From Eublepharis macularius (taxonomy: Eukaryota; Chordata; Lepidosauria; Squamata; Eublepharidae), in contig NC_072791.1 in NCBI RefSeq assembly GCF_028583425.1, positions 33,301,368-33,365,367 of the forward strand: a DNA stretch of 64,000 bases. Reading direction: 5' to 3'. The position numbers were made by a program, and so were the translations under genes. This document shows, piece by piece, positions 26,624 through 38,910 of this stretch (position 1 is the stretch's first letter; each line of letters starts with the position of its first letter). The notes below the pieces were generated by a model. That model searched no databases and had not been told where the DNA came from. It saw only the letters and a list, made by a program, of their open reading frames with translations.

Positions 26624-26747
26624 GAGCAGATACTGTATTGTCGAAGGCTTTTCACGGCCGGAGCAGATATTGTATTGTCGAAGGCTTTTCACGGCCGGAG
26701 CAGATATTGTATTGTCGAAGGCTTTTCACGGCCGGAGCAGATATTGT
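26624..26747. repeat. Tandem repeat, 37-bp unit, 3.3 copies
   Basis: Three near-identical units starting gagcagatat and ending cttttcacggccg, plus 13 bp of a fourth. Only one base differs between units 1 and 2. The core (tgtcgaaggcttttcacggc) is familiar as the terminus of a squamate foldback repeat related to the one at 59281-59475. Confidence 0.9.
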
Positions 26748-27561
26748 GTAATAAGGAATGGCCATTCTCATGAGAGACTCAGAATCTACATTAGGTAAAG
26801 GATAAAGGGAGACTGAAAGGAAAGAAAAATGAACCTAACCTATTGCTTCCTTTCAGTTTCAGTTGCACTTTCTACTGAGGTTGTTCTTAGTTCCTTCCTT
26901 TTTTTTAGTTCGTTCTTTAAAATGTTTTTTAAAAAACAAAAATCCAGTTTTGTGTTTAGCTCTCCTTCAAGTTTGTGACTGCTCTGCACCAGTGTTTTAC
27001 AGGAAAAAGCTTTATCATTATACTTGATTCCTTCATCTGCAGATCTGTAAATTTATCCAAATCTATTTATCTGAAATATGGACTAGTTAATTTAAATGCT
27101 CCCAATGGCTGGACTGAAGCTTTCCAAAAAAAGGGAGTAGGTATAAGTCAGCCTCGTAACTTGTGCTTAACTTGCTTCCTATTCAGATGCAGGTAAATTA
27201 CTGTTTGTGAAATTTCCAGAGTTTTATGCGCACACACAACCCTCCTGGGGAAAAAAAACTTACAGGTTAACATCATTAATATCATCAGTAGATAAGTAAA
27301 ATGTAGATGCTAGATGTTAATTAAGATGTCTACGCAGAAATTGCTTGCAATTCATATCGTGGTTATTGTCTGCCTTATTAAAAATTCCTGTCCTCCAGTT
27401 CTCTAGAACAGTAGCCAACAATAGAAATTTATTAATCTCTTACATTTTTAGGAATTTGTAATGTGAGCGCATGGGCAAAATATTGTTAATACTTCTAGTT
27501 GTAAACAACTGAACACTGACTAGTTTAAATATGCAAAATTTTATTTATTAATCTGAAACAG
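26748..27561. other. Intron sequence with no recognised feature
   Basis: AT-rich, with no repeat or exon recognised. Confidence 0.45.
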
Positions 27562-27801
27562 GCCTTTAACAAGTACAAGCGGGAAGGATTTTGCCTCCAG
27601 ACTGTTGACAAGGCTCCTCTTGCAAAAAGGAGGAAGATGAAAAAGACAAGCACAAGTACAGAAACACGAAGCAGTTCCAGTGAAAGTTCTCATTCTTCCT
27701 CTTCTCATTCACATGGTAAAACTACTCCTACAAAGACACTACAGCCAACAAATCCCACAGACAGCAATAATCCAGAGACCATCTTCCAGTTCTCTGAATG
27801 A
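27562..27801 (+). CDS. RPS6KA5: RPS6KA5 last coding exon: MAPK docking site, NLS and serine-rich tail
   Basis: There are 79 codons and a TGA stop, with acceptor gaaacag. The peptide starts AFNKYKREGFCLQ and includes LAKRRKMKK, the basic block that in MSK1 acts as nuclear localisation signal and MAP-kinase docking motif. The serine cluster TETRSSSSESSHSSSSHSHG follows, which contains the autophosphorylation sites. The protein ends FQFSE. As I recall it, the mammalian protein runs a few residues further, so a small C-terminal truncation is likely here. Confidence 0.95.
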   Translation, partial: AFNKYKREGFCLQTVDKAPLAKRRKMKKTSTSTETRSSSSESSHSSSSHSHGKTTPTKTLQPTNPTDSNNPETIFQFSE

Positions 27802-30499
27802 AAAGCAGGGAAACTTCCTCTGTTAAGGAAATGGCTATAAACTTGCTGATATATGCACTCCTTTCAACACAGCAAAGTGTGTTAATTTTAAAAACTTCTG
27901 CATTAGGCATACATTTTTTATAAATTTTCTTTTTAAATGTTCTGGTTTAGTCCTAATCTACATGTTAAAGTGCTGTGTCACCAGAATCCAGATCAGAACT
28001 GCATGTTCCAAAACACTTTTGTATGTTGCTTGTAAGAAACCCAAAGCTCAAGGAAATGAAAACAGTCTCAAAGCTTCATTTCCCAGCCATGGCTACCTGC
28101 CCCAGATGCAGTTAGTTTTTCTTTGGAAACTTCTGTATAAATAGAAGAGTGACAAACTGAGGTGTCTGGATTGTCAGGACTAAAAATACCTCCTTCTACA
28201 TGTTCAGCACCTACATTACTTCTACAGGACACATGCATGAGAATAATTAAGCCCCATCTTCTTTGGCATGAAGAAAGGATGTATAAGACATAAGTAACAT
28301 TTGGCTAATGCAGCGTTTTGGTTTCTGATATGCAAAACTATATAAATTCTACTTTAGATTTTTACCATTTTGTTTGTTTTGCTTTCAAGGAATATTTTAG
28401 GGTTTTTAAATGATTCAGAGACACTGATTTATTTCTAAAATGAGCCTGCCATTGCATTCAATACTAAAATATATTTAAGCGGTTTCTGAACAAGTAGTTA
28501 TATTTATCTTATACATTATGCCTAGATTTTAAATATGAAATTAGTTTCTCAAGTGGGATTCTATATTTCAGTTCAGTTGTAGGCCCAAATTATGCATGTA
28601 GTGATACCTAATGTATTTTATAAGGTGCTATGTAGTTGTAGCAAACTATTCAATTGTTTTTTATGCTACATACAGCAACTGCATGGCTTGGTATGCATAT
28701 CAGTCTTGATGAGTAATTGAAAAAGGCAGTGAATGCCTCTCAGAGATGCTGTGTAACCTGCTCTGGTAATTTTGCTAAAAAATTACAAGTTTATAGCACC
28801 ATTCAGCCTCGTAATATTAAGCTTTTGTTTTCTTGCCATTATTCTCATTCCAATACGCAATACTCCTCAGATTTTGCCCTCTATCATGTTGGGGCATGTT
28901 TAAACTTTCAGCCATTATGCACTGGGAAAACTAAAGGGACTTTCTGTCAAACACTGTGCTTCACATGTATACACTGTGTTCTGTTGCAGCAAGATATATC
29001 CTGCTGTAGTATTAATATTTAGAATCATAAATGTGACTCTTCCTGATGCATCTTGGATGGTAATATCTTAAATTGTGAAGCATAATTTGTTAACATATGT
29101 AGAGCACTACTACAGGTCACATGCTCCGGTTTTGCGTTGAGTAGTCCTATTTTGAATTCATTGGGGCCATGTATACAGTAAAATTTATGCATAGCTATTT
29201 GTATGAGTCTGTCTGATAGGTTTTATGAATACCTTGCTGCATTTTAAATCCAAAATTTTAAATCCAAATCCTATGCAAAATATTATTCTATAAGCTATTT
29301 CTGTAAATGGTTTGTTTACATAGTTGCATCCATTATCTGTGTTTGAGAAATCGAATGCAGACTTGTGAATGGAAATTAAGGGAACAAAATCCATGACACA
29401 CAGCATGTTTGTTCTGTGTTTTTTGCAATTTAGTAGACAGCATTTTCAGCAGAGGTCCAAGAAGTACTTTTGTGTAGTTCATCATGTTCTTAATACAATC
29501 CTTTAAATCCAGTTTTCATTAAGAGGAAAAGTATAATTTTAGCTCTCCTACTTTCAGAAGCAACCTTGAAAATGTGGCAGAAACCAGAATGCTTGTCATT
29601 GGACACAAGATGTACAATGCCAGTATAATGCATATTTACTCAGATGTTAGCCCCACTGAGTTCATTGAGGCTTACTCCCTAGCAAGTGTGCATAGAATTG
29701 CAGCCTTAATTGGTTTGACCCCTGAGTTGCTATAGTGATTTGATAATTTGAGATCCTATTATATCCTTTTTCATGTTTGAATAACAATTTCATACTGCTC
29801 GTAATTGATTGCTTGTCTACCAGATGTGCCTTGGTTTCCACACTGTGTCTAGAAACTGAAAAACTAGGCCTGTAGAGGTGTGGACCACATGAAAGTTTGT
29901 ATTGATTACTTATTTCTAAAACAGGAACATCACCTGGCACTCCTATGATACGTTTGCAGTATGGCTTTGGTGCTGAATAACTTGCCAACTTATGTGTTTG
30001 AGGGTTTCACATCACAACTGGTGATGAAAATTACTTAACTGGCTACTTTTGATATAAGTGGCAACAAATCTTTAAACTGGATGGAAACATTGCAATTTTA
30101 AATGTTTGCATCATCCCAATATTTATATTGTATAATTCTGCGTGACAACAGCACAAACAACTAAATAGTAATGGATGTTAAGATATACAAAACTATGCCA
30201 GCATATAATTCAGTTTCACTTATGAATCTTTGGGAATATGACTTCTATATAATAAAACATTTTCCCTGTGATAACTCATGATAAACCAGTGAATGGAGCT
30301 ATAATTCTTTAGTGTTCAGTAAATGCACAGAGATGTTTTGCCATACTTTGTTCATACTGAAATGTAACATGAACAAAGTTGTCAACTCTTTAAATAAAAT
30401 CTCAGTGGTTTAGTACATTACGCTGCAATGTAATACCCTCCCCTTAAATTTAAACTAATTCTTTTAAATACCTAGGCCCTTTAGGAAAATCAAAATAAA
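27802..30499 (+). other. RPS6KA5: RPS6KA5 3' UTR (end approximate)
   Basis: AT-rich, largely non-repetitive sequence follows the stop codon. AATAAA signals at 30251-30256, 30393-30398 and 30494-30499 form the first cluster of plausible polyadenylation sites. A further AATAAA stands at 36987-36992, so longer isoforms are possible. A short dispersed repeat lies inside at 29625-29705. ORFs in this stretch are short and look accidental. Which poly(A) site is used cannot be told from sequence. Confidence 0.5.
29625..29705 (-). repeat. Short dispersed repeat ('agtaagccccactgagttca' type)
   Basis: Reads 'catatttactcagatgttag' and 'gtgcatagaattgcagcc'. Related copies are at 36720-36800, 40980-41060 (weak) and 50065-50160. 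It lies in the RPS6KA5 3' UTR. Confidence 0.55.
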
Positions 30500-31413
30500 T
30501 GACTTTTTATATTAGAATACCTTTATGTATATTTGGTAGACATGTATAAAATGCGTAAAATAACAGTTTGCTAAGATTTCTCAGGAAAAGGGTGTGTGTT
30601 TATATTTCCGTAGTTCTCTTATACAAGCAGCTATCATGAATGCTCACAGAATTATTTTTGTACGGCTGGGGCACAGACTTTCTTTGATATAAGCATAAAT
30701 GGGTACTGAGTATAGGTCAAACTGCTTGTAGTGCTGGAGTTAAGGAACTGGAGCTCCAGTCATGTAATTTAACCCTAAAAAGCAGTTATGGCAGGGATCA
30801 GTGTGGAATGGGGGTTGTGGAATTAATTGGGGGTCAGTCCCATCTCCGCAGTTTCTCTGATCAAAAATCCTCCCCTCCCAAGCTGCTTTAATCTTTGGAA
30901 TGAGAAAAAGAAGGAAACTTGTATTATACCTGTCATCCCACCCTCACCACCAACTAGAACTTAAAGCAGTGGGAAGGAGCATTTTTGATTGGCAGAATGG
31001 CATGAGGGTAAGACATATAAATACCTCATTCCTTGGTTCCAGCACCTTACCCATATTAGATACCCTGGAGATTTCTTTTTAGGGTCAAATAACATGTCTT
31101 GAGTTCTACTCAAGGAATTTGTGTAACTTGTAACCTTGCCCCAGAAACTTTCAATTTTAGCACACCTGTAGAAAAAAAGTAGAGCTAAATTCAAAATTTT
31201 ATATAGGTACAACATAGAATTTTGTCTTTCTCACTGGGTACAGAGAAACTAATAGAATGACATGACAGCAGTTCATTGGTACGATGCAGTTGTGGCATAG
31301 CTGCATTTATGGTAGCTATTCAGTTTCATTTATTAGAACAAAGGATCTCAAACCAAATCATTTCTTACTGTTGAATAGTATAGATGGTAGGAAGAATAAT
31401 TAGTTAAAATCTT
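30500..31413. other. Intergenic sequence with no recognised feature
   Basis: Possibly an extended 3' UTR. No repeat or convincing ORF. Confidence 0.4.
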
Positions 31414-31846
31414 ACCCAGTTCTTTTCTTCTGCCTTCAAGGAGAATAGGAAATCCTGACTACTTTCTCCTCCCCATGATGCAGCAATGCTGTGGAGAGGG
31501 TTGTTGATGCTCCCTTATGTGGTATTTCATAGATGTGTTGGGCAAGCCAGGCATTGTTGGAGTAATCCTCTGTCATTGTTTTTCTATAATACAACTTCCT
31601 TGACTGTCTGGTGGAGTGAAGCTGGATGCTGCTTGAGATCAGGTTGAAATCCCATAACCACATTAATAGAATTGGCAAACCAATTTTCAGTGAATTTAAT
31701 TCCTAGAATTGCAGGGCTAGAGAAAACATGAATGTAATGTCTTCCAGCACTCTGTACTGCAAGATCCTTCATGTCCATATATTGATCATGAGATCATAAC
31801 CAGAGGTGAACAGAGATGATCAAGATTTCTGTCATGCTAACGATAC
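31414..31846 (-). other. Possible antisense exon-like segment
   Basis: On the minus strand a T-rich acceptor (ttttctttttacag) at about 31847 and a donor (ggtaagatt) at about 31416 bracket 430 bp. This holds two overlapping ORFs in different frames (31584-31778, 64 codons; 31436-31678, 80 codons). Neither protein resembles a family I recognise. It could be a noncoding antisense exon, a decayed gene or chance. Confidence 0.2.
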
Positions 31847-32026
31847 CTGTAAAAAGAAAAATAGGTTTAGTCATAAGAACATACACAGTTAAAGGATCTC
31901 TGGAGCATCCTGTTTTTGTTTAAATTAAAAAAAATGTGAATGCATTTAAATAGAAAACCTTTTTTCCTAAGTACATGTAGAAACAATGAATATTAGATAA
32001 GATACAACAGAACTGAGTGAGCCCAT

Positions 32027-32256
32027 GAGCCAGTATGATGTAGTGGTTAGAGTGCTAAACTATAATCTGAGAGAAGTGTACTCAAATTCCCACTCATCTG
32101 TGATGCTTGCTGGGTGACCTTGGGCCAGTCACTCACTCTCAGCCTAAACTATCTCACAGGGTTATTATTAGGATAGGGCGGAGAAAAGGGAATGCATGTA
32201 CGCTGCTACAGGCTCATTGGAGGAATGGTGGGATAAAAATGTACTAGAAAGAGAGT
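32027..32256 (+). repeat. tRNA-derived SINE
   Basis: Starts 'gagccagtatgatgtagtgg' and continues 'gctgggtgaccttgggccag' and 'tcacagggttattattagga'. This is the common squamate tRNA-SINE body with a decayed B box. Confidence 0.75.
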
Positions 32257-32282
32257 AAGAGAAATCCTCAATGTAACACAGT

Positions 32283-32700
32283 AAAGACTTTCTTATCCAG
32301 TTCTTGATTATCCAAAACAGTTAACTGGCATTGCCTAAGCTGCTCCCACTCAGCCACCATACCCCTGCAACTTGGGCATGAACACACCTATTCCCACCTC
32401 CCCAGCCAGCCAACTTGATGCATTCAGCCATTGCTGGGCTTCTGACAGCAAGCACTGCCAGCTCAGGTGCCTCCTTCCCCCCTCAGCCTGTGTTCAGCTG
32501 TTGGGAGCCAGCTGTGTCAGAGGGCTCCTGACAGATGGCCCATTTCTCGGCCGTGTAGGAGTGCTTTGGGAGGAGGGTGAGGGTCCTGCAAGGTTGAGGG
32601 CTGACGCCATAGCATTCCTAGTAGGGTGGTGGTATGGTTGCTGTGGATTCCTCTGGAGAGTAAGCAGGACAGAGCAATACGCTTGAATATATAGCACTTT
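32283..32700 (+). repeat. Possible pogo/Tigger-like fragment and GC-rich stretch
   Basis: Begins 'ttcttgattatccaaaacag', reminiscent of pogo-like terminal sequence, then a GC-rich stretch without a coding match. The right end is not defined. Confidence 0.25.
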
Positions 32701-32994
32701 TGATTAAATAGCAACGCCCATTCCCCATGAGTACCATGTAACTAGGCTTTATTTTCTTCGTCACAACTAGTGAAATTTTGTCTGTCAGAGTTAGCAGTGC
32801 AACTATTAAAATCCCTGTTCTGCATATCTGCAAAAGCTTCAGTATGTTTTTAACTTCTGTCTATCTTCTTGTCCCCCAGATAGTCATTTATTCCTATTAC
32901 GCTGAGTAAAATGTTTGTAAAAATTAATTTCTTCTGCTAAATTATACCCTTTTAAAAATTTTATTTGACTTAGCAAGTTAGCTTGGATATGGTG

Positions 32995-33216
32995 CTAGAT
33001 CAAGATGGGTTGCCATGTTTGTCTGTAGCAGTGGAAAAGAGCAAGAGTCCAGTAGCACCTATAAGACTAATAAAATTAGTGGTAGGGTATGAGCTTTCAT
33101 GAGCTACAGCTCACTTCTTTAGATACTGAAAAAGTGAACTGTGGCTCGTGAAAGCTCATACCCTACCAACAATTTTGTTAGTCTTATAGGTGCTACTGGA
33201 CTCTTGCTCTTTTCCA
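32995..33216. mobile_element. Foldback repeat, family A, copy with 12-bp target duplication
   Basis: Long inverted arms: the left runs 'gagcaagagtccagtagcac' to 'tagggtatgagctttcatga', and the right is its complement ending 'ggactcttgctcttttcc'. The 12-bp direct repeat TTGGATATGGTG flanks it (32983-32994 and 33217-33228). Confidence 0.8.
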
Positions 33217-33228
33217 TTGGATATGGTG

Positions 33229-34375
33229 TATTTGTGTGGAAGAACCTTTCTTCTCAATGTACCCTTCATTGCTTAATGGTCTTTGTTTTATATAAACAGA
33301 AATCCCCAATTTCAAACACAGTTAATTGGATGTTTAAGTGTCATTGAAGTAAAAATGGATTCTATTAACTTACATATGAATTTAAACTTGGCTTGTCCAT
33401 CTAGTAAAATTCTTTTGGCCCTGACCAGCCGCAACTTCCCAATGTCTCGGAAAGTTATTTTTGCAGTCCGACCAATGAGATGGTGCAAATATTTACTATT
33501 TATAAAGCTCTGAAATAGGCACGATGTAAAAATATTACTAAAAAAGCAAGCCCTGATTATGGATTTATAATCTAAAAATGCTACACCAAAAGAGAGAAGG
33601 AAAAAGATATAAAAAGGAAGAAGAGGGAGATTCTTTCAATTTAGTTATGCCTCTAGACTGTCTAAGAAATGTAGGTTTAGATTAAATAATTGTTGACCAA
33701 TGGGTAAGATTTTATAACAGTGGTGGTGATAATGCTTAATGATCCCCAAATTCTTATTTCTCAGTAGGTAAAATAATTTTTGCAAGCTAGATTATTTTCT
33801 AGTGTCAAAATGTTGTTGTTGGCTGTGCTATGTTGTAATCTTTAAATATGCTCACTAATTAGACCTTAAAATTCAGCCAACATATCTTTTTAATATTTTA
33901 AATATCTTAAGTACCAGAATTAAATATTCATGAATCTCAAATATAAGTAATATATTTTTAAATGTAAATAGTAAGGTCAGATCTTTATATATAAAAATAG
34001 GCTACTGCAAGCCTTAAACAATGGGTGTGAATTTTAGGGTCTATAAATACAATGATACATCAATGATATAAATTCATTGATACATTTTAGAAGTTTGTGG
34101 GAAGGCTGCACATTTAGTGGATGCAGGCAATGATAATTTCCCGACTGTGGTGTGCTCCAGCTGTGCTAAGCAAGAATGGACCTTTAACTAATCTGATACA
34201 TAAGTATCCACCCACCCCCTGACTAAAGTTTTTATGAAAGCGTTGCTGTGGATTACTGGGTTCATGTGTCAGCTGACAGTTAATGAGCCAAAAAAATAAG
34301 TATTTTGGAAAGATCCCCAATTAGCCTTGGTTTCTTGGGTTTTTTGTCTTCATCATATTGAGGGCATTTTTATGC
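33229..34375. other. Intergenic AT-rich sequence with no recognised feature
   Basis: No repeat or coding signal recognised. Confidence 0.45.
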
Positions 34376-34645
34376 AGTTTAGTGTAATGGTGTAGCAGTA
34401 GGACTCTAATCTGGCAGGACTCTAATCTGGAGAACCGGGTTTGATTCCCCACTCCTCCACTTGAAGCCAGCTGGGTGACCTTGGGTCAGTTACAGCTTCC
34501 CAGAGCTCTCTCAGCCCCACCCACCTCACAGGATGATTGTTGTTAGAATAATAATAACACACTTTGTAAACCGCTTTGAGTGGGCATTAAGTTGTCCTGA
34601 AGGTCAGTATATAAATTGAATGTTATTATTATTATATATCTCACC
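34376..34645 (+). repeat. tRNA-derived SINE with L2-like tail
   Basis: The tRNA-like head has B box 'gggtttgattcccca', the body 'gccagctgggtgaccttggg', and the tail 'ccgctttgagtgggcattaa' ends in (ATT)n. A 15-bp stretch 'aggactctaatctgg' is duplicated at the head. Same family as 58792-59036. Confidence 0.85.
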
Positions 34646-34814
34646 GCTGAAAGTGCAGCAACTACTAAACAGATTGGGACAACTGAAAACTACCTGGGAA
34701 GTGTTTAAAAACTGCAAGGATGACCATGTGGTTGGCAAAGATGCCTCCCTGAAGTATATTTAACTACCCTATTCAAAAAGGAAGGCCTATATATTAGAGA
34801 AGGATTCTGTGCAT

Positions 34815-34905
34815 AGCTGATTAGTCAAGTGGCACCTTACAGTCCAACAAGATTTGTAAGCTTTCAAAAGTCAGAGCTCCCTTCTTCAGGCATGGATATG
34901 GATGC
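34815..34905. repeat. Foldback repeat, family A, half copy
   Basis: Contains 'caagtggcaccttacagtcc' and 'gtcagagctcccttcttcag', with only one arm present. Confidence 0.6.
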
Positions 34906-37900
34906 ACATCCATATTGATATGCAGGCTTATCCAGAAGTCACTGCTTGTTTCAGGAGGATCCAAAATGTAATGTCATTGTGGTATCCTTACTAAATATGC
35001 GTTCAAACATGGAATGCAAGTCCTTATTGTTAAAAGCGTTTTTGATTATAGTACCTTGTTCCTTGCAATTGTTGATGTGATAGTTACATTTGAAGGAGGA
35101 ATTTGCCTTTCATCCAATTCTCTTGTACAGATGTTTTGCATAAATTGTTGGCCATCCCTGCACAGTGGCTCCAGAATTTTGCACTTTTGAACTGAACATG
35201 TGCTATAGCACCCACCTGTACAAATTGGGTAGTGGGACAGGGGGGAGTTCATTTTATATAATATTAGATATTTGGTAAATTATAGGGATAAAAATAAAAA
35301 GAAATGTATAGTTCCATGAGAGAGGCCTAGTCTTTTAAGATATCACACTTATTTTTGAAAATTGCACAAAGCAAATGTCTGGCATGTCGAAATATATTTT
35401 TACATTAGTAACTATGACGTAGGAAAGCACAACTTGTTGAAGAATCAAATTAATATTTTTCTTTTGTATTCTAAATGAGATGCTTTTTTAAAAAAGTCAA
35501 CACATTTCTTTAATAAATTTAATCAATTATTCTCTATTTCTGAGAAAATTGGCTATCTTTCTAAGGTTGTACTGATTGCCACAAAATTAGCCAGAGGCCC
35601 TCCAAATATTTTAGATTGTATTTTATATATTTATAAATAATAATTAGACTCTGAGAGACATTCCTTACTATATTAATGTAATGATGAAGCAGTCTAGGAA
35701 AACAATTCTCAAGTAATAGTACTGTGTTATTTTGGTTCATTTTCATCATCGCTCCTTTTAAAACTTTCATAAAGTAGTTGGCTCTAAGATGAATTCAGTG
35801 TACCAGTAGTAAACCCTATTATGTACAAATTAAGGTGTTTTATATTTCCACACCCTGGTCCAGTGGCAGCAGTGTGTGTCTTTTATAACAGATTGGCTTT
35901 GTAAGAGGAATTAGAGTGAAACAATTGTCAAGAAGGGCTGGGAGATGGATAGCACACTTTAAAAGTTGTACTCAGTCTCTCGTAGCAACAGCCTGGTAGT
36001 GGGAAGAAAAGGAGGCATAGGTGATTCCTGAACGGAGAAGATGATCCCATTCTTCTTATGCTACTTAACAACTGAGCAGCACAAGTAGATCTTATATGTG
36101 TGCTTTTCTTGAACCTCAGAATGCAGTGTTCTATATATGGCAGTATACTGAAATGCTGTACCGACGCAGATAATAGATTGTAAGGCTGTTTTCTATAACC
36201 AAAATAACTTGTAGGTTAGGCACAAGAAGCTACTGGATCATACTGTTGGCTGTGTTTAGGGTCAAGGTGTAAACTTAATTTCTCCTTTTGTTGTTGGTGT
36301 TTCCAACCTATCTACTCTGTTTATATGGTTTTTTATCACAACATACCACAGGAAATCAGATAATGCGGTAGATTTGTTCCTTCTAACTTTCTATAGGAGT
36401 AGAAGTCTGTTTAACATTATGGTAAGCTTGAGGCTGTAGTTGTTGCTCGCATGCCTTGATTGTTATGAACGTAGCTGATGGCTGCAAATTCATTTTGGAA
36501 AGAAGCGAAAGGGCAGGAAAAAGCACAAAGTATATCTAAAATACTAGGAAGGCTGGAATCTGTTGACAGAAGTAACCTTTTGGCTTAAGGAAAGAACTAT
36601 TAACTGTAGATCAAACAAGTAAGATCTGTCATCTTTACAATGAGCTTGTTTGTTCGTATGCTTTGAATCTCTCCTGACATTATTTTTAATGTGTATTTTT
36701 TTGTACATTATTTATGACTATGGCTGCAATCCCTGGGAATAAGTTCCATTGAATAAAATGAGACTTACTTCTTAGTAGTCCTGCTTAGGATTTCTCCCTA
36801 TATATGTTTTTTGTGGGGGGTGGGAATACAATAGAATATAATCTGTTTGTAGAATACCTTATTTTAAATATGCAAACTTTGTAACATGTCAGTTTTTCAA
36901 TTATAATTTTTAATTATAATTATTAATTTACTGATTCTTACTGCGTATATAAAGGGGTTTTCTTTCCATGAAAATCTAATATATACAATAAAGGCTTTTA
37001 TTCAGACTTCTTCTCAAAGTGTGATATTTATATGAGTTTATATGCAAAAACTTAACAATAGTAAAAAAAGTTGGGATTGTTCATTCTAGCTGGGCTAGAA
37101 TTTAAGTGTTAACTTATTGTGTAATGTGGAACATAGTCTCCTTTGCAATTATTTGATGAAAAAATGTCTATTTTTCCCTTGTGGCTGTATATAGGATAAG
37201 CTTCATTAATCTTTCTTGAATGCTTTTATTATTGTTACAGGTGACATTGCCGTCCACCCATTCCTAAATAAACAAATTAAGGGATTTTAATATTATTTAC
37301 TTACTGGCAGATATTTGTGTCAACGTTGACAGAGATGCATGCATTTTCCAATTTTTTAATTTACCTTCTTTATTTGTTAAGTCCTGAATGAGTTGTATCA
37401 ACTTCAGAAAGAAACAAAGTTGTATCTTGCATTGTGTAGAAAAAATACATACTGTCTTAAGTCTTGGAGTTTGCTGAAATATTTGTATGTGGATTTAAAT
37501 GTTAAAACTAGCAAGGGCTTACATTTTCAGAATCATGTACATGTTCAAATAGATTTGTTCTACCTTGAAAAAATACACTTGTCTGTGTACAAAACACTAC
37601 CTGTGTCATTCATTTCACTCATGATACATCAGTATGGTATTAATCTTTAAAGTATACTTTTTCAAAATATTAGAGTTCTTAATTATTTGAAGGACCAATG
37701 ATGTTGAGTCAGGACCTATGTTTGGCAACTCAAGTCTGCTGAATTAGGTGCAAAGCTGCATGGGGAAGAAGGTACTCTTGCTCCATTCTCTAAACAAGTG
37801 GTTCTCAGCAGCTCATGGAGAGCCATATTTGCATTTCCTATCAATCAAAAGAGCCCTGTGCACCATACCACCAAAAATGCCCATACTGTAATATAAGAGA

Positions 37901-38170
37901 GAACTTCAATATAATCTTTTTAATTATCAGAGTATCTCTGAGCATGTAGAGTTGTCTCTCCCTACCACTGTTGAATATTAGCCAGTCCTAGGGTATCTGG
38001 AATGAAGGGAATAACTCCTAAGTCCCCAGTGGTGGGTTTTCAGGAACAAACATGCTTTGGGGGCAAGGGACCCTTGCATCCCAGGGTAGACTACTGCTAC
38101 CAGTTTTCTCTGACTAACCCCAAGCTTAGAGATTGAGGAAACTCTCCACCTGTACTGGATGTTAACAGGG
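34906..38170. other. Intergenic AT-rich sequence, mostly unique
   Basis: No coding signal. There is a poly(A) signal AATAAA at 36987-36992 and a short dispersed repeat at 36720-36800. Confidence 0.45.
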
Positions 38171-38499
38171 GTCCTTTTCACACTGGGACTTTAAAGCATT
38201 TCAGCACCTTTTCTGCTTCCCATGTTTGCAGGACTTTCACATTTGTAAGGTAGTCATGGGATGCAAAACTGATGTTTGTCCATGGCATCCCCAGTTTTTC
38301 TCTCTGTGGACATACTGCGAGTTTATTTTGAAGTCACTGCCGATTCATGGCTGGCATGATGAATGTCAATGTGAACGCTGTACTCCCCTTCTGCTTCTCC
38401 ATCCCTCTCCTTTTCCCTGGGAGCTGATTGGTCTGTGCAGAATTAACCACTCCCACCCTCCTCTGCTCTGTGAATTCCTTGTCTGCCATTTTTTTAGAA

Positions 38500-38910
38500 A
38501 AGCGAGGTAAGGGTCATAAGGCTGCTTCTCTGTTGGCTTCCTTCCTCCCGGGTATGTGCGCGCACACTTATTTTTTTTCCAAAACCAGGAACGATTCCTA
38601 AGCTTTCTGCTAATTTTCTGCCAGCATTAAAAGCCAGGAAAGGTTAAATGGCTGATTTTCCCTTCCTCCCTCATGAGCACTCTCTTTTATTTATTTTTTT
38701 CAAGCTAGGTAAGTGTTGTGACATTACTCCTAATTTCTCCTGACTTTAAAAGCCAGGTAAGGGTTAAATAGCTGCTTTTTCCTGCCTCCTGGCATCTTCT
38801 GCCAATGTTTAAAAAAAGTGTTTTGCACAGCCGTTTGCAAATCAAAGTAGCTCAAAAAAGAAGCAGCAGCATTTTAACCCTTTCCTGGCTTGGCTTTATT
38901 AAACAATAAA
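38500..38910. repeat. Diverged tandem array, period about 120 bp
   Basis: The module 'aaaagccaggtaagggttaa' plus 'tagctgctttttcctgcctc' appears near 38502, 38630 and 38750, and in inverted form near 38865 ('ttaaccctttcctggcttgg'). It probably sits inside a larger transposon spanning about 38170-39200 ('cttttcacactgggac' at one side, 'cagtgtgaaatgaac' at the other). Confidence 0.5.

Noticed and set aside
26624..26747. CRISPR-like regularly spaced repeat
   Set aside because: The 37-bp units are directly adjacent with no unique spacers, and the genome is a vertebrate.
32027..34645. tRNA-like heads that could be read as tRNA genes
   Set aside because: They are followed by SINE bodies and tails, the cloverleaf is broken and the same unit recurs several times.
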